DNA of 64,000 nucleotides from Candidatus Deferrimicrobiaceae bacterium (GTDB taxonomy: Bacteria; Desulfobacterota; Deferrimicrobia; Deferrimicrobiales; Deferrimicrobiaceae), in the NCBI GenBank assembly GCA_036504035.1, contig DASXVV010000009.1, forward strand, positions 1 through 64,000, given 5' to 3'. The translations under genes and the position numbers were made by a program. The notes under the pieces are model-generated. The model was not told the origin of the DNA. It searched no databases and saw only the letters and a program-made list of their open reading frames with translations. Of this stretch, positions 22,050 through 31,840 are shown one piece after another (the first letter of the stretch is position 1; every line of letters begins with the position of its first letter).

Positions 22050-22802
22050 TCACCCGTGTTGCCCACCCCCGAGGCTCCGAAGCGATTTCCCGATGCAATA
22101 CTCGACATATTTCGGAACAACTGCCTGCAATTCCGAGAGAATCGGCTCTGCAATCCGGATCCGCCCCAGGATCGAGGGGGAAGATGACTGGAGCGCTCGC
22201 CAAGTCTTGACCGCTCCGAGTGAAACCGGCGTTCCCGAACCTCCCGGACAGGACGCGCAGGCCATCACCCCTTCCGAAACCGCGAATCGAAAAGACGCCG
22301 CTTGGGACGTTCCGCAAGCCTTGCATCCTGACAGATTGGGGCCCCACCCCGCAATCGACAGCATCGCCGCTTCGGTTCTCAGGACGATCGTGGCCGGGTT
22401 GTCTCCGAGCGCAAGTGCGCGCATCCCGGCAAAAAGCGCCTCGAACGCCTTGGGCTTGGGGCCGGGTTGCGGGAACAGGTTGACCGTCAGTTCAAGCAAG
22501 TAGTCGGCGTGCCGGACCTTCTCCCAGTCTTCCACGATTTCCCAGAAGGAGGCCACCAGGACGGCTTGTTCAAGAACGGGCATCCGGTCGGACATGGCGG
22601 ACCAATGGATATCGAGCAGAAGGTATCTTTGAAGGAGGCCGCCGAATCGCTTGCGGCTTTTTCTGGCCGATTTACCGATCAGGGAGACGGTGCCCTCGGC
22701 TTCGGAAAAAAGGGTGATTCGTCGGTCCGCCTCGCCCATGTCGGAGGTGCGGACGAGAAAAGCGCGGGAGGCATGCAGGGTGCGGGGGCCGGAAGACGGC
22801 AT
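22050..22802 (-). CDS. recO: DNA repair protein RecO
   Basis: Mediator of recombinational repair that loads RecA with RecF/RecR. The 250-residue protein has the N-terminal OB-fold (AFLVRTSDMGEADRRITLFS), a helical domain, and a C-terminal zinc-finger-like pair CKAC...CASC around residues 165-195. It starts 8 nt after the stop codon of the RodZ-like gene, so the two are probably co-transcribed. Length and motifs are normal for the family. Confidence 0.92.
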   Translation of the reverse strand: MPSSGPRTLHASRAFLVRTSDMGEADRRITLFSEAEGTVSLIGKSARKSRKRFGGLLQRYLLLDIHWSAMSDRMPVLEQAVLVASFWEIVEDWEKVRHADYLLELTVNLFPQPGPKPKAFEALFAGMRALALGDNPATIVLRTEAAMLSIAGWGPNLSGCKACGTSQAASFRFAVSEGVMACASCPGGSGTPVSLGAVKTWRALQSSSPSILGRIRIAEPILSELQAVVPKYVEYCIGKSLRSLGGGQHG

Positions 22803-22810
22803 CGGCGGAA

Positions 22811-23629
22811 TTACTTCCCCAGGGTGATGACCCGGACCTGCCCTTTTTTACCAAATGGTGCCATGCGGCTGCCATTGAGCGTTCCGACGATCCCCCCCGC
22901 GTTTCCGAGCTTCAGGAAAATTTTCCGTTGCGCCTGGATGCTGATCTTGTCACCGGGGTAGAGCATGGTATCGAGGGGATCGGCATCGTCCATGCTGTAC
23001 ATCAGCCACGTTTGGTCGTTCGCCTCGAGATAAAGCTGGAACGGGGGCGAAACCTCTCCGGCTGTAACAGCGACCCCATTATCGGAAATCCCCTCCTGAG
23101 CGACAGACGGGGCGGTCCGGGCGAGATTGTCGCCTCCGGGGCTTGCTGTAGCCGAAGAGGCGTTATCCGCCGTGGGGTGTTGCGGGCCGGCCGGGCCCGG
23201 CACAGGTTTGGGCCCGAGGACGGGGAGGAGCGAAACTTGGCGGATCTGCCTGGAAGAATACCAGGACAGGGCGGTCCCGATGAAAAGCACCGCCAGCGCG
23301 GCCAGAAGGTAATAGACCATCCGGCTTCCGCGCTCCTGAGCCTTTTCGACCCACTGCGGCCTGACGGCCACGGTTTGTTGCGTGTCGTTCGCGCCCTGGT
23401 CTCCGACCTGGGAAACATATTCCTGGATCAACGGCTCGGGATCTTCCTCCAGGAACGACCCGAGCGTCTTGATGAACCCGATCGTGAAGACGCGGGCGGG
23501 AAATCCATCGAAGCGCCCCTCTTCGATCCCCCGGATATATTTCTGGCTGATTCGGAGCTCGGCGGCCACCTCGGCCATGGTTTTCCCGAGAGATTCCCTT
23601 TTGGATTTCCAGCGTTCCCCTGCGTTCAT
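22811..23629 (-). CDS. RodZ-like protein: Cro/C1-type HTH, membrane helix and DUF4115-like C-terminal domain
   Basis: The 272-residue product has an N-terminal helix-turn-helix of the HTH_25 type (TMAEVAAELRISQKYIRGIE, about residues 17-36). A basic linker and one transmembrane helix follow near residues 105-125 (YYLLAALAVLFIGTALSW). Then come a Pro/Ala/Ser-rich linker and a beta-rich periplasmic domain. This is the architecture of RodZ, which links MreB to cell-wall synthesis. Start ATG at 23629, with AAGG 7 nt upstream. It sits between a TPR lipoprotein and recO. Whether it governs cell shape here is inferred from architecture only. Confidence 0.8.
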   Translation of the reverse strand: MNAGERWKSKRESLGKTMAEVAAELRISQKYIRGIEEGRFDGFPARVFTIGFIKTLGSFLEEDPEPLIQEYVSQVGDQGANDTQQTVAVRPQWVEKAQERGSRMVYYLLAALAVLFIGTALSWYSSRQIRQVSLLPVLGPKPVPGPAGPQHPTADNASSATASPGGDNLARTAPSVAQEGISDNGVAVTAGEVSPPFQLYLEANDQTWLMYSMDDADPLDTMLYPGDKISIQAQRKIFLKLGNAGGIVGTLNGSRMAPFGKKGQVRVITLGK

Positions 23630-23639
23630 GAAATCGCCT

Positions 23640-24401
23640 TCACCTTTTCGCATCAAGCAGATTGATATATTCGGCTGCCAACTTCCGCGTCGATGCGTCG
23701 CCGGATCCTGCGGACACATTCAGGAATGCCTTCCGGGCAGCGTCTTTCCGGCCAAGACTCATGTAGATTCGTCCGAGCTCGAGCCACCCCTGGACGAATC
23801 CGGGATTGCGATCGATCGCCTGTTCGAGCCCCGCAGCCGCATCGGCAAAGCGCTTTTCCTCGACGCGAACCGCAGCCAGGCGAAGATGCCCATCGAGAAA
23901 CTTGTCGTTCAGGGAAACCGCCTTTCGATACATCTCGTCGGCCTTGTCGAAACGTCGAAGATGGCGGTACTCTTCGCCCATATTGAACCAGGCGAGCTCG
24001 GGCGTCGTGTAGTAGACGTCGCGTGCCGCGATCTCGAATTCCTTTAACGCCTCGTCGCTTTTACCGAGGAAGCTGAGGGAGGAGCCCAGCCCGTTGTGCG
24101 CCTCGGAATAACCCGGCCTTTTCGCGATCGCTTGCCGGAACCGGCGCGCGGCCTCTTCGTGCTCGCCGCGTGCCTGGTACGCGAAGCCGAATCCGAGATC
24201 GACTTCGGGATTTTCGGGATCCAGGGTGGAAGCCTCGGACAGCTCGCGCATGGCCATGGGAATATTGTTCTGCCGCAAGTAGGAGATCCCCATCTGCATG
24301 TGCGCCGACGCTCCTGCCTTGGGATCGATCGTCGATGAAGTGGCGCAACCGGATGCGGCCATCAACGCGACGAGGAGCAGGCAGGCCCGGTTGGCCTTCA
24401 C
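23640..24401 (-). CDS. TPR-repeat lipoprotein (PilF/PilW-like)
   Basis: A 253-residue predicted lipoprotein. A signal peptide with lipobox (LVALMAASGC, Cys about residue 19) is followed by about six tetratricopeptide repeats, recognisable by alternating A..L...A and P..AW motifs. The start is GTG at 24401, overlapping the mtnP stop codon as GTGA. Starting here puts the signal peptide at the N-terminus, while longer forms would bury it. Architecture resembles PilF/PilW pilotins of type IV pili, but no pilus genes are in the window. It may equally be a general outer-membrane scaffold. Confidence 0.75.
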   Translation of the reverse strand: MKANRACLLLVALMAASGCATSSTIDPKAGASAHMQMGISYLRQNNIPMAMRELSEASTLDPENPEVDLGFGFAYQARGEHEEAARRFRQAIAKRPGYSEAHNGLGSSLSFLGKSDEALKEFEIAARDVYYTTPELAWFNMGEEYRHLRRFDKADEMYRKAVSLNDKFLDGHLRLAAVRVEEKRFADAAAGLEQAIDRNPGFVQGWLELGRIYMSLGRKDAARKAFLNVSAGSGDASTRKLAAEYINLLDAKR

Positions 24402-25255
24402 GCGCGATTCCCGAGAATGAGCGCAAGCCGCTTTTTGGCGCTTGCGGTTATTTTTTCGGGATCGGTCAGGATGGCGTACTTGAGGGAATCGGAGCATCCG
24501 CATTCGGGGCGTTCCGCTAATCGCTTCGCGACCTCGAGAATGATTCGCTTGGAGTTCTCGACGTTTTTCCGGAGGACGGCGACGATGGCGTCGACCGAGA
24601 CGTCCTCATGCCCCTCCCGCCAGCAATCATAATCGGTCGCGAGCGCCAGCGTCGCATAGCAGAGCCCGGCTTCGCGCGCCAGCTTCGCCTCGGGCATATT
24701 GGTCATGCCGATGACGTCGACCCCCCACTTCCGATAGATGCCCGATTCGGCCCGCGTCGAAAAAGCCGGCCCTTCCATGCAGAGGTAAGTGCCTCCTTTG
24801 TGGACACGCTTGACGACGGACTTCGACGCCTTGAGGGCAACGCCCGCCAGGGAATGGCAAACCGGGTCGGCAAACTGGATGTGCCCGACGATGCCGTCGG
24901 TAAAGAAGGTGTTCGGGCGGAACTTCGTGTTGTCGTAGAACTGGTCGACCACGACGATGTCTCCGGGACGAATCTTTTCCTTCATGCTCCCGACCGCCGA
25001 AATCGAGAGGACGGCCGAGACGCCCACCTTTTTCATCGCATAGATGTTGGCCCGGTAATTGATTTCGGAGGGGGGGATCCGATGCCCTCGGCCATGACGC
25101 GGGAGAAATGCAACGGGGGTCCCTGCGAGGTCGCCCACGATCAGGGCATCCGAAGGATCGCCGAAAGGGGTCTTGACGCTCACCTCGCGAACGTCTTTCA
25201 ATGCCTCCATCTCGTAGAGCCCCGAACCGCCGATGATTCCAAGTCTCTGCATCAT
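24398..25255 (-). CDS. mtnP: S-methyl-5'-thioadenosine / purine nucleoside phosphorylase
   Basis: Phosphorolyses 5'-methylthioadenosine in methionine salvage, or a related purine nucleoside. The 285-residue product starts [16 protein letters not shown]. Family motifs include the phosphate-site PRHGRGH, the SAVGS segment, MEGPAFSTRAES and a TDYDCW segment near the C-terminus. The start was placed at the ATG-ATG pair (25255) because the conserved beta strand follows at once; an ATG eight codons earlier is possible. It overlaps the downstream lipoprotein gene (GTGA). MTA versus inosine/guanosine preference cannot be fixed by eye. Confidence 0.88.
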   Translation of the reverse strand: MMQRLGIIGGSGLYEMEALKDVREVSVKTPFGDPSDALIVGDLAGTPVAFLPRHGRGHRIPPSEINYRANIYAMKKVGVSAVLSISAVGSMKEKIRPGDIVVVDQFYDNTKFRPNTFFTDGIVGHIQFADPVCHSLAGVALKASKSVVKRVHKGGTYLCMEGPAFSTRAESGIYRKWGVDVIGMTNMPEAKLAREAGLCYATLALATDYDCWREGHEDVSVDAIVAVLRKNVENSKRIILEVAKRLAERPECGCSDSLKYAILTDPEKITASAKKRLALILGNRA

Positions 25256-25307
25256 CTTCCGCCATTCTCCCGACAACATAATTGGATCACCCGTACAATA
25301 ACAGATC

Positions 25308-26339
25308 TCAGCGGGTATTCCCCGCACTGAGCTGGCCACACGCGGCCCGGATATCGTCGCCCCGCCTCCCGCGCGTGATCGCAAGCATCCCCGCATCGAC
25401 GAGGATATCCCGGAAGGCATCGGCTACGGACTGCGGCGGGGAAACGAATTCTCCGAATTCATGCGCGTTGAACGGGATGAGGTTCATTTTCACGGGAATC
25501 CCCTTGAGCAACCTCGCGACCTCGCGTGCGTCCGACGGGGAATCGTTGACCCCCTTCAACAGGACGTATTCGACGGTGACCTTGCGCCCCCGGTGAAGCG
25601 GGATTTTTCGCATGGCCTGAACAAGATCCCGAAGGGGGTATTTCCGGTTGATCGGCATGAGCGCCGAACGCAGGTCGTCCCTTGCCGCATTGAGCGAGAC
25701 GGCGATGCTCACGGGGTATCGTTCGGAAAGGGATAGCATCTCGGGAATGATCCCGGAAGTGGAAACGGTGACTCTTTTCCCTGACAGATGGAACCCGTAG
25801 ACGGAGAGGAGGATGTCGACGACACGGCAGACCTCCTCGAAATTCTCGAGCGGCTCGCCCATGCCCATGAATACGATGTTGGTCAGCTTTTCACCTCTTG
25901 ATGCGAGGCGCTTCGCAGCGAAAATCGCCTGGTTCACGATTTCGGAGGCAGTCATGTTGCGCTTGAAGCCGACGGCCCCGGTCGCGCAGAATCCGCAGCG
26001 CATCGCGCACCCGACCTGCGAGGAGACGCAGAGCGTCGTCCGCCCTTCCTCGGGGATCATCACGCTTTCGACCGAATGGCCATCCTGGAGCCGGAAAAGA
26101 TATTTCTCGGTTCCGTCCCCGGAACTCTCGATTGTATCGACTACCGGAGCGGTCAGCGTGCATCCCTGCGCGAGTTGCTCCCGGAACGGCTTCGAAAGAT
26201 CGGTCATCGCCTCGAAGCCGTCGACGTAACGCTGATAGAGCCAGCGGGATAGCTGGCGGGCCCGGAACCGCTCCTTCCCCTCGGCGAAGAAGAAGGCCTC
26301 GAGCTCGGAAATCGTCATCCCTTTCAGTTCGGTAGACAT
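25308..26339 (-). CDS. rlmN: Dual-specificity 23S rRNA / tRNA adenine-C2 methyltransferase RlmN
   Basis: Radical-SAM enzyme methylating A2503 of 23S rRNA and A37 of some tRNAs. The 343-residue length is typical. The radical-SAM cluster motif is CAMRCGFC (CX3CX2C, about residues 111-118). Conserved segments VFMGMGEPL and the C-terminal GDDIRAACGQL, with the methyl-carrying Cys, are present. It is the first gene after the ndk terminator and probably heads the unit rlmN-mtnP-lipoprotein-rodZ-recO. It has no spacing problem with its neighbours. Confidence 0.96.
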   Translation of the reverse strand: MSTELKGMTISELEAFFFAEGKERFRARQLSRWLYQRYVDGFEAMTDLSKPFREQLAQGCTLTAPVVDTIESSGDGTEKYLFRLQDGHSVESVMIPEEGRTTLCVSSQVGCAMRCGFCATGAVGFKRNMTASEIVNQAIFAAKRLASRGEKLTNIVFMGMGEPLENFEEVCRVVDILLSVYGFHLSGKRVTVSTSGIIPEMLSLSERYPVSIAVSLNAARDDLRSALMPINRKYPLRDLVQAMRKIPLHRGRKVTVEYVLLKGVNDSPSDAREVARLLKGIPVKMNLIPFNAHEFGEFVSPPQSVADAFRDILVDAGMLAITRGRRGDDIRAACGQLSAGNTR

Positions 26340-26355
26340 CCAATTATTCTATCGC

Positions 26356-26399
26356 AAAAAACGAATCCCCGGCTCGCCGCGATGGGCGAACCGGGGATT
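26356..26399 (-). terminator. Rho-independent terminator of the mdh-to-ndk operon
   Basis: On the minus strand an ATCCCCGGTTCGCCC / GGCGAGCCGGGGAT hairpin with a small loop is followed by CGTTTTTTG. It lies about 26 nt after the ndk stop and just upstream of rlmN. Confidence 0.88.
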
Positions 26400-26424
26400 T
26401 CGCATTGCGGAATTTGCAAACGCC

Positions 26425-26844
26425 TCAGGAAACGATATCGAGCCCCCGGAAGAACCAGGAGATCTCGAATGCCGCCGTTTCGGGGGCATCGGACCCATGG
26501 GCGATGTTCTCGCTGATGCTATCGGCAAAAACGGCCCGGATGGTACCCGGGGCGGCCTTCTTCGGGTCGGTGGCCCCCATCAGCTCCCGGTTACGGGCGA
26601 TGACGTTATCCCCCTCGAGGACCATGACCACCACGGGGCCGGAGGTCATGAACTCGCAGAGCTCGCCGAAGAACGGCCGCTCGCGGTGGACCGCATAGAA
26701 CCCTTCGGCGTCCTTGCGGGAGAGCTGACGCATCTGCATGGCGACGATGCGAATACCTGCCTTCTCGAAACGGCTGATGACCTCACCGATGACGCCCTTT
26801 CGGACGCCGTCGGGCTTGACGATGGAAAGCGTTCGCTGGATCAC
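26425..26844 (-). CDS. ndk: Nucleoside diphosphate kinase
   Basis: Exchanges gamma-phosphates between nucleoside di- and triphosphates. The 139-residue protein starts [13 protein letters not shown]. It has the active-site segment with phosphohistidine [13 protein letters not shown] at about residues 113-125 and the nucleotide-site Lys in VKPDGV. It is the last gene of the mdh-sucCD-korDABC transcript, 2 nt after korC. Placement next to succinyl-CoA synthetase fits a role in passing on the nucleotide triphosphate it makes. Confidence 0.97.
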   Translation of the reverse strand: MIQRTLSIVKPDGVRKGVIGEVISRFEKAGIRIVAMQMRQLSRKDAEGFYAVHRERPFFGELCEFMTSGPVVVMVLEGDNVIARNRELMGATDPKKAAPGTIRAVFADSISENIAHGSDAPETAAFEISWFFRGLDIVS

Positions 26845-26846
26845 GT

Positions 26847-27389
26847 TTACATCACCGCCTTGCCAAGTTCGTAACCGGCCTTGAGTGCATTCTTGTTCAT
26901 TTCTTCCGTGCCTTTCGGGACGCGGGAGAGAACGGCCTTTTCGACCGATTCCAGGGTGACTTTTTTTGCGAGTGCGGTAATGGCGCCGACCGCGACGATG
27001 TTCGCTACGAACGCCTTGCCGATGTCTTTCGCCGCCGTCCGGATAATCGGAAGCTTGACGACCTTGAAGTCGCCCGTGGGCGCCTCGCGGACGAAATCCT
27101 CGTCGATCAGCAGCGTGCCGCCCTTCTTGATGTCCTTGTAGTACTTGTTCGCGGCTTCCTGGGTCAAAGCGAGGCAGATGTCGATCGCCGTGGCCTTCGG
27201 GAACTGGATCTGGTGATCGGAGATGATGACTTCGCTCTTGGAGGCGCCGCCTCGGGCTTCAGGGCCATAGGACTGGCTCTGGACCGCGCTGATCTTGTCG
27301 TAAATCGCGGCTGCATCGGCAAATATGACGCCGGCGAGGATCAGTCCCTGCCCGCCCGAACCGGAAAAACGGATTTCATACTGGCTCAT
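26847..27389 (-). CDS. korC: 2-oxoglutarate:ferredoxin oxidoreductase, gamma subunit
   Basis: The 180-residue gamma subunit (POR/KOR gamma domain) of the 2-oxoacid:ferredoxin oxidoreductase. The N-terminal motif [20 protein letters not shown] is diagnostic, followed by [11 protein letters not shown]. The ATG at 27389 is chosen because the family motif begins at once and AGGG lies about 9 nt upstream. It lies 4 nt after the korB stop. With KorA, KorB and KorD it forms the cytoplasmic complex that oxidises 2-oxoglutarate to succinyl-CoA and reduces ferredoxin, or the reverse in CO2 fixation. Confidence 0.94.
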   Translation of the reverse strand: MSQYEIRFSGSGGQGLILAGVIFADAAAIYDKISAVQSQSYGPEARGGASKSEVIISDHQIQFPKATAIDICLALTQEAANKYYKDIKKGGTLLIDEDFVREAPTGDFKVVKLPIIRTAAKDIGKAFVANIVAVGAITALAKKVTLESVEKAVLSRVPKGTEEMNKNALKAGYELGKAVM

Positions 27390-27393
27390 CGGA

Positions 27394-28227
27394 TCAGGCC
27401 CTCCCCTCAATCTTCTGGCGAACGCCTTGTGCCATGGCGTCGTAGTTCTCGCAGTATTCGGTTGCGTCTTCTTTCTTGTAGAGCACGCCCATCGGAAGCT
27501 TCCCTTCGGTCTTTTCGGGCGGAAGCTTTTCGAACGCCGCCGCCGGCAGGAAGGTGTCCTTCATCCAGAGCAGCTGGTCGGTCGGATTCTTGAACTTGTT
27601 GCGCCGACCGTGCGTCGTCGGGCACGCGTTGACGATCTCGACCACGGAAAGGCCCTTGTGGTTGATTGCCTCGATGAGAAGCTTGTCGAGGGCCGGCACA
27701 TGGTATGCAGTGCCGCGCGCAACGAAGGAGGCGCCAGCGCCGATCGCCAGCTTCGGGATGTCGAAGTTGGGATCGATGTTGCCGTAAGGCATGGTCGTGG
27801 CGATGTGCCCCTTCGGAGTCGTCGGGGAATGCTGGCCGCCGGTCATGCCGTAGATGAAGTTGTTGAGGACAAGCACGGTGATGTCGATGTTGCGCCGGCA
27901 GGCGTGGATGAAGTGGTTCCCGCCGATCGCGGTGGCGTCGCCGTCGCCGCTGAGCGCGATGACCCGCTTCTCGGGACGCACCATCTTGATGCCGGTGGCG
28001 AACGTCAGGGCACGGCCGTGCGCCGTATGCAGCGTGTTGGCATCAAGGTAGCCCGGGAGGCGGGAGGCGCAGCCGATGCCGGAAACCACCGCCAGGTCGT
28101 CCTTGTTCTGCTTGATCGCATCGAGCGAACGGATGATCGACTTGAACACGATGCCGTAGGTGCAGCCGGGGCACCAGATGTGCGGAAGCTTCCCGGCGCG
28201 AATGAACTGGTTGTAATCGAAAGCCAT
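27394..28227 (-). CDS. korB: 2-oxoglutarate:ferredoxin oxidoreductase, beta subunit (TPP-binding)
   Basis: The 277-residue thiamine-pyrophosphate-binding subunit. The TPP/Mg motif GDGDATAIGGNHFIHA ends in VLNN. An N-terminal WCPGCTYG and later GIGCASRLP supply cysteines used for an Fe-S cluster in this family. The start ATG overlaps the korA stop by one base (TAATG), so the alpha and beta subunits are translationally coupled. The substrate assignment to 2-oxoglutarate rests on the operon (mdh, sucCD), not on a residue I can read. Confidence 0.94.
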   Translation of the reverse strand: MAFDYNQFIRAGKLPHIWCPGCTYGIVFKSIIRSLDAIKQNKDDLAVVSGIGCASRLPGYLDANTLHTAHGRALTFATGIKMVRPEKRVIALSGDGDATAIGGNHFIHACRRNIDITVLVLNNFIYGMTGGQHSPTTPKGHIATTMPYGNIDPNFDIPKLAIGAGASFVARGTAYHVPALDKLLIEAINHKGLSVVEIVNACPTTHGRRNKFKNPTDQLLWMKDTFLPAAAFEKLPPEKTEGKLPMGVLYKKEDATEYCENYDAMAQGVRQKIEGRA

Positions 28228-29357
28228 TACTTGACCTCCTTGATCTTCGCAAGGATCTGGGCCGGGTAGATCGGGTCTCCGTCGACCCGGAAGATGCCCT
28301 CGATCTTGCACTGCCCCGCGGACACGCGCTGGACTTCGAGAATGATCTGGCCGAGCGACAGCTCGGGAACGATGATCGTCTTGACCTTCTTCGCCACTTC
28401 GGCGACCGCTTCATCGGGGAACGGCCAAATGGTCAAAGGACGGAAAAGGCCGACCTTGATGCCTTCGGCGCGGGCCGCGTCGATCGCATCCTTCGCGCCG
28501 CGTGCGGTCGAACCGTAGGCGAAGATCGCGATCTCGGCATCTTCGAGTTTGTAGGTTTCGTTCTTGCAGATATCCTTCCGGTTGCCGTCGACCTTGCGAA
28601 TCAACCGTTCTTCGTCGGTCTGGATCCGCGGGGAGGCGTTGACGGGAAATCCGTCGGGCGCATGGTTGAGACCGGTTACGTGGTAGCGGTACCCTTCGAA
28701 GAAGTTGGCCATCGGAGGCACGTCGCCCTTTGTGTCGTCATAGGGCAGGTACTTGTCGAGTCCCTTGGGCGGCTTGGTCCGGTCGATGACCGGGATGACG
28801 CCGGCATCGGGAATCTCGACGCGCTCGCGCATGTGGCCGACGATCTCGTCGTAGGCGATGATGACGGGCGTGCGGTATTTCTCGGACAGGTTGAACGCAC
28901 GAATGGTCTCGTCGAAGATTTCCTGCACATACCCGGGAGTCAGGCAGATGACAGGGTGGTCGCCGTGGGTTCCCCACTTGCACTGCATGATGTCGCTCTG
29001 GCCGGGGCCGGTCGGCACGCCCGTCGAGGGGCCGCCCCGCATGACGTTGAGAACCACGCAGGGGACCTCGGTCAACATCGCGTAGCCCAGGCTCTCCTGC
29101 TTGAGCGAAAAGCCGGGACCGGATGTGGCCGTCAGCGACTTGGCGCCCGCGAGGGACCCGCCGATGACGGCGCCCATGGCCGCGATCTCGTCTTCCATCT
29201 GGATGAAGTGGCCGCCGACTTTCGGCAGTTCCTTGGACATGAACTCCGCCACCTCGGTCGACGGGGTGATCGGATAACCGGCGAAGAATCGGCAGCCCGC
29301 GTAGAGCGCCCCCTCCGCGCATGCATCGTTACCCTGGAGCAGTTTGGTCTTGCTCAC
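28227..29357 (-). CDS. korA: 2-oxoglutarate:ferredoxin oxidoreductase, alpha subunit
   Basis: The 376-residue alpha subunit (pyrimidine-binding and transketolase-C-like domains). Motifs: GNDACAEGALYAGCRFFAGY at the N-terminus, YPITPSTE, and TATSGPGFSLKQE. The start is GTG at 29357 with AAGGAG 7 nt upstream. A longer frame to 29456 would run back into korD without any signal. It follows korD by 32 nt and overlaps korB by one base. Confidence 0.95.
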   Translation of the reverse strand: MSKTKLLQGNDACAEGALYAGCRFFAGYPITPSTEVAEFMSKELPKVGGHFIQMEDEIAAMGAVIGGSLAGAKSLTATSGPGFSLKQESLGYAMLTEVPCVVLNVMRGGPSTGVPTGPGQSDIMQCKWGTHGDHPVICLTPGYVQEIFDETIRAFNLSEKYRTPVIIAYDEIVGHMRERVEIPDAGVIPVIDRTKPPKGLDKYLPYDDTKGDVPPMANFFEGYRYHVTGLNHAPDGFPVNASPRIQTDEERLIRKVDGNRKDICKNETYKLEDAEIAIFAYGSTARGAKDAIDAARAEGIKVGLFRPLTIWPFPDEAVAEVAKKVKTIIVPELSLGQIILEVQRVSAGQCKIEGIFRVDGDPIYPAQILAKIKEVK

Positions 29358-29389
29358 CGTATCTCTCCTTTTGCTGGTCTTTGGATTCG

Positions 29390-29623
29390 TTATTTCTTTT
29401 CGATGGAAATCGCGAAGTCGGGGCAGCGGAGCTCGCATGCGTTGCAGATGATGCACTTGTCAACGTCGAGCACCTTCACCTTGAACATCTCCATGCCCAG
29501 CACTTGGGTGGGGCAAAGCTTCGGACAGATTTCGCACCCCTTGCAGAACCGCGGGATGATGGTGATCCTGACTTTCTGGTTTTCGGAAATCTCGACCTTT
29601 TCGACTGCAGCTTGTTGTGCCAT
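29390..29623 (-). CDS. korD: 2-oxoglutarate:ferredoxin oxidoreductase, delta (ferredoxin-like) subunit
   Basis: A 77-residue polyferredoxin subunit with two complete [4Fe-4S] motifs, CKGCEICPKLCP (about residues 27-38) and CIICNACELRCP (about 57-68). It passes electrons from the KorAB active site to soluble ferredoxin. Its place ahead of korA is the usual korDABC order. It follows sucD by 25 nt. Confidence 0.95.
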   Translation of the reverse strand: MAQQAAVEKVEISENQKVRITIIPRFCKGCEICPKLCPTQVLGMEMFKVKVLDVDKCIICNACELRCPDFAISIEKK

Positions 29624-29648
29624 TGACCCTTTCCTTCCTGAAGGATTA

Positions 29649-30527
29649 TTAAACAGTCTTGCCCAAACGCTTTGCCAAAGTGGATCCGATGTCGGCCGGC
29701 GTCTCGATGACCGTGATGCCCGCGGCCCGGAACGCCTCGAACTTTTCCGCGGCAGTCCCTTTTCCGCCGGAGATAATCGCCCCCGCGTGCCCCATACGCT
29801 TCCCTGCGGGAGCCGCCTGCCCTGCGATGAATCCGCAGACCGGCTTCGTGATGTGCTCTTTCACGAAGATTGCGGCCTCTTCCTCGGCGGTCCCGCCGAT
29901 CTCGCCGATCATGATGATCGACTCCGTTTCCGGATCCGCTTCGAATGCAGCGAGACAATCGATGAAGTTGGTTCCGTTGACCGGATCGCCGCCGATTCCG
30001 ATGCAGCTGGACTGCCCCATGCCCAGCTTGGTCGTCTGCCAGACCGCTCCGTATGTGAGCGTTCCGGATCGGGACACGATACCGACCGAGCCCGGCTTGT
30101 GAATATATCCAGGCATTATACCAATTTTGCACTGCCCCGGGGTAATGATGCCGGGACAGTTGGGACCGATCAGCCGCGATTTCTTGCATTCGAGGGCGCG
30201 TCGGACCTTGACCATATCGAGGATCGGTACACCTTCGGTGATGCAGACGACGAGCGGGATTTCCGCTTCGACCGCCTCGCAGATGGCATCCGCGGCAAAC
30301 GGGGGCGGCACGTAGATCACCGTGGCATTGGCGCCAGTGACCTTGACGGCATCCTTGACCGTATCGAAGACGGGAATGCCGTGAACCTTTTCGCCCCATT
30401 TTCCGGGCGTGACGCCTCCGACGACCGTGGTGCCGTATTCCAGCATTTGCTGCGCGTGGAAAGCGCCGACCTTGCCGGTGATTCCCTGGATCAGAAGACG
30501 AGTCGATTTATCAACCCAGACGCCCAT
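29649..30527 (-). CDS. sucD: Succinyl-CoA synthetase, alpha subunit
   Basis: The 292-residue CoA-binding and phospho-His subunit of succinyl-CoA synthetase. It has the CoA-binding Rossmann start ([19 protein letters not shown]), the [12 protein letters not shown] segment, and the active His in [16 protein letters not shown]. The ATG at 30527 has GGGGG upstream and lies 10 nt after sucC. The longer frame to 30647 overlaps sucC and is rejected. It makes ATP or GTP from succinyl-CoA, the product of the downstream Kor enzyme. Confidence 0.97.
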   Translation of the reverse strand: MGVWVDKSTRLLIQGITGKVGAFHAQQMLEYGTTVVGGVTPGKWGEKVHGIPVFDTVKDAVKVTGANATVIYVPPPFAADAICEAVEAEIPLVVCITEGVPILDMVKVRRALECKKSRLIGPNCPGIITPGQCKIGIMPGYIHKPGSVGIVSRSGTLTYGAVWQTTKLGMGQSSCIGIGGDPVNGTNFIDCLAAFEADPETESIIMIGEIGGTAEEEAAIFVKEHITKPVCGFIAGQAAPAGKRMGHAGAIISGGKGTAAEKFEAFRAAGITVIETPADIGSTLAKRLGKTV

Positions 30528-30537
30528 GATTCCCCCC

Positions 30538-31704
<1,167 letters not shown>

Positions 31705-31735
31705 CCCCTGAATCTCCTCCCTCTTGGTTTCACAT

Positions 31736-31806
31736 CCGGCTCCCGAACCGGAGCCGGTCCCCTGCCTGTCGCCGGTTAACGGAAAGGGGGGACAATGCCC
31801 CCCTTC
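31736..31806 (-). other. Two GC-rich hairpins between mdh and sucC
   Basis: Two inverted repeats stand in the mdh-sucC gap. CCGGCTCC/GGAGCCGG with a 6-nt loop is at 31736-31757. AAGGGGGG/CCCCCCTT with a 6-nt loop is at 31784-31805. In transcript order the second comes first and is followed by UUUCC, a weak U-run, so it could act as a partial terminator or as a 3' stabiliser for mdh mRNA. The effect is inferred. Confidence 0.6.
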
Positions 31807-31840
31807 CCTGCATGACAAGAACAAGTCAAAGAAACGTCTT

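Noticed and set aside
24402-24503. Longer N-terminus for the TPR lipoprotein
   Set aside because: It would bury the signal peptide and overlap mtnP by about 100 nt; the GTG at 24401 with GTGA overlap fits better.
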